A stretch of DNA of 64,000 nt from Arenicola marina (taxonomy: Eukaryota; Annelida; Polychaeta; Arenicolidae): NCBI GenBank assembly GCA_964019135.1, contig OZ025248.1, positions 50,027,670 through 50,091,669 of the forward strand. Direction: 5' to 3'. Shown here one piece after another: positions 63,429-64,000 of the stretch. Numbering within the stretch: the stretch's first letter is position 1; the number at the start of each line of letters is the position of its first letter. The translations under genes were made by a program, and so were the position numbers. A model generated the notes under the pieces. It ran no database searches and was not told the DNA's origin. It worked only from the letters and a program-made list of their open reading frames with translations.

Positions 63429-64000
63429 GGAAAATACTGTAGCACACGTGGTGGCCTAATGGTTTATCTAAATGCGAGATTTACGTATAAAGTATTATTG
63501 CCCCCAGTTATATCAGATATATGGGAATGTCAGCTCATAGAAATAAGTGGGCCATCTTCGTCCAAGAAAATAATATTAGGAAATATATACAGGCCACCCC
63601 GTGACATAAATGAAAATTATGTGTTATTCACAGAGGAACTTTGCCGCCTGTTACATGTCTACCAAAATAGTCGAAGTTCTCGTTGCGGGGGATTTTAACA
63701 TAGACTTGCTTAGATTAAATGAAAAACCAGTATACACGGATTATCTCGACGCGATTATCGCTTCAGGTTTCTTCCCCAAAATCACGCTACCTACAAGATT
63801 GTCTAGACACAGAGGCACGCTAATTGACAATATATTCTGCAAACTAAGTTCCAACACAATCAGCACAACAGCGGGAATTCTGCTAAAGGCGATATCTGAC
63901 CATCTACCATATTTTCTTTCACTCGACATCGACATCCGCCACACTATAAAAAGCCCCCTATATGTAACAACACGCAAATATGACCCAAAATCTATTGCTA
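63429..64000 (+). pseudogene. LINE endonuclease domain fragment, cut by the window edge
   Basis: Apurinic-endonuclease-like (exo-endo-phos) domain: STRGGLMVYL, ILGNIYRPPRDI, then in the next frame VLVAGDFNIDLL, GTLIDNIFCK and AISDHLPYFLSLDI. One frameshift lies near 63660. The fragment begins abruptly at the end of the CGTCTC array, so its 5' part is lost. It comes from a CR1/L2/I-type LINE; the RT would lie beyond 64000. Confidence 0.85.

Overview
The window looks like nuclear DNA of an invertebrate metazoan. I think a cephalochordate (amphioxus-like) is the best fit, but this is not proven. The reasons are two multi-exon genes with GT-AG introns and GC-rich exons, very large minisatellite fields, a LINE with a 2A ribosome-skipping motif, Tigger/pogo-type DNA transposons, and minisatellites that start on splice donor sites.

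Two host genes can be read confidently and lie head to head. On the minus strand (10075-20844, ten coding exons) is a taxilin. The exons I define by splice sites and reading phase sum to 1758 nt, an exact 585-codon frame plus stop. On the plus strand (37134-56959, fifteen coding exons) is a ZMYM2/3/4-type gene. Its exons sum to 5331 nt, or 1776 codons plus stop. In order it has an acidic N-terminal exon with two sets of 51-bp coding repeats, seven MYM zinc fingers, a Pro/Val-rich hinge and a C-terminal Crypton-derived DUF3504 domain. An open reading frame with two AT-hooks lies in ZMYM intron 4 and does not fit the phase of either flanking exon.

Layout. 1-7790: 44-bp minisatellite with higher-order structure. 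8180-9740: 37-bp minisatellite reaching the taxilin 3' end. 9.8-20.9 kb: taxilin, with further tandem arrays in its introns, two of them beginning exactly at exon-intron junctions, plus a fold-back element amplified five times. 19.4-36.7 kb: transposon-rich spacer containing Tigger-like copies, a nearly complete pogo element, a very recent 1.9-kb tandem duplication that contains a candidate CRE-bearing promoter/first exon, two 661-bp MITEs flanked by TTAA or TTAA-like sequence with a 63-bp perfect palindrome, and other MITE-like elements. 37.1-57 kb: ZMYM gene, with a 2A-LINE in intron 6, an L1-like LINE fragment in intron 12, and a MITE fragment plus a 36-bp array in intron 14. 57-58.5 kb: 3' flank. 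58.57-63.43 kb: a CGTCTC-rich array. 63.43-64 kb: a LINE endonuclease fragment that runs off the window.

The two genes are not known to act in one pathway. Taxilin is a cytoplasmic coiled-coil syntaxin partner and ZMYM proteins are nuclear chromatin/SUMO-linked factors. No RNA genes, CRISPR arrays or bacterial features were seen. All gene models are by eye and lack transcript support.
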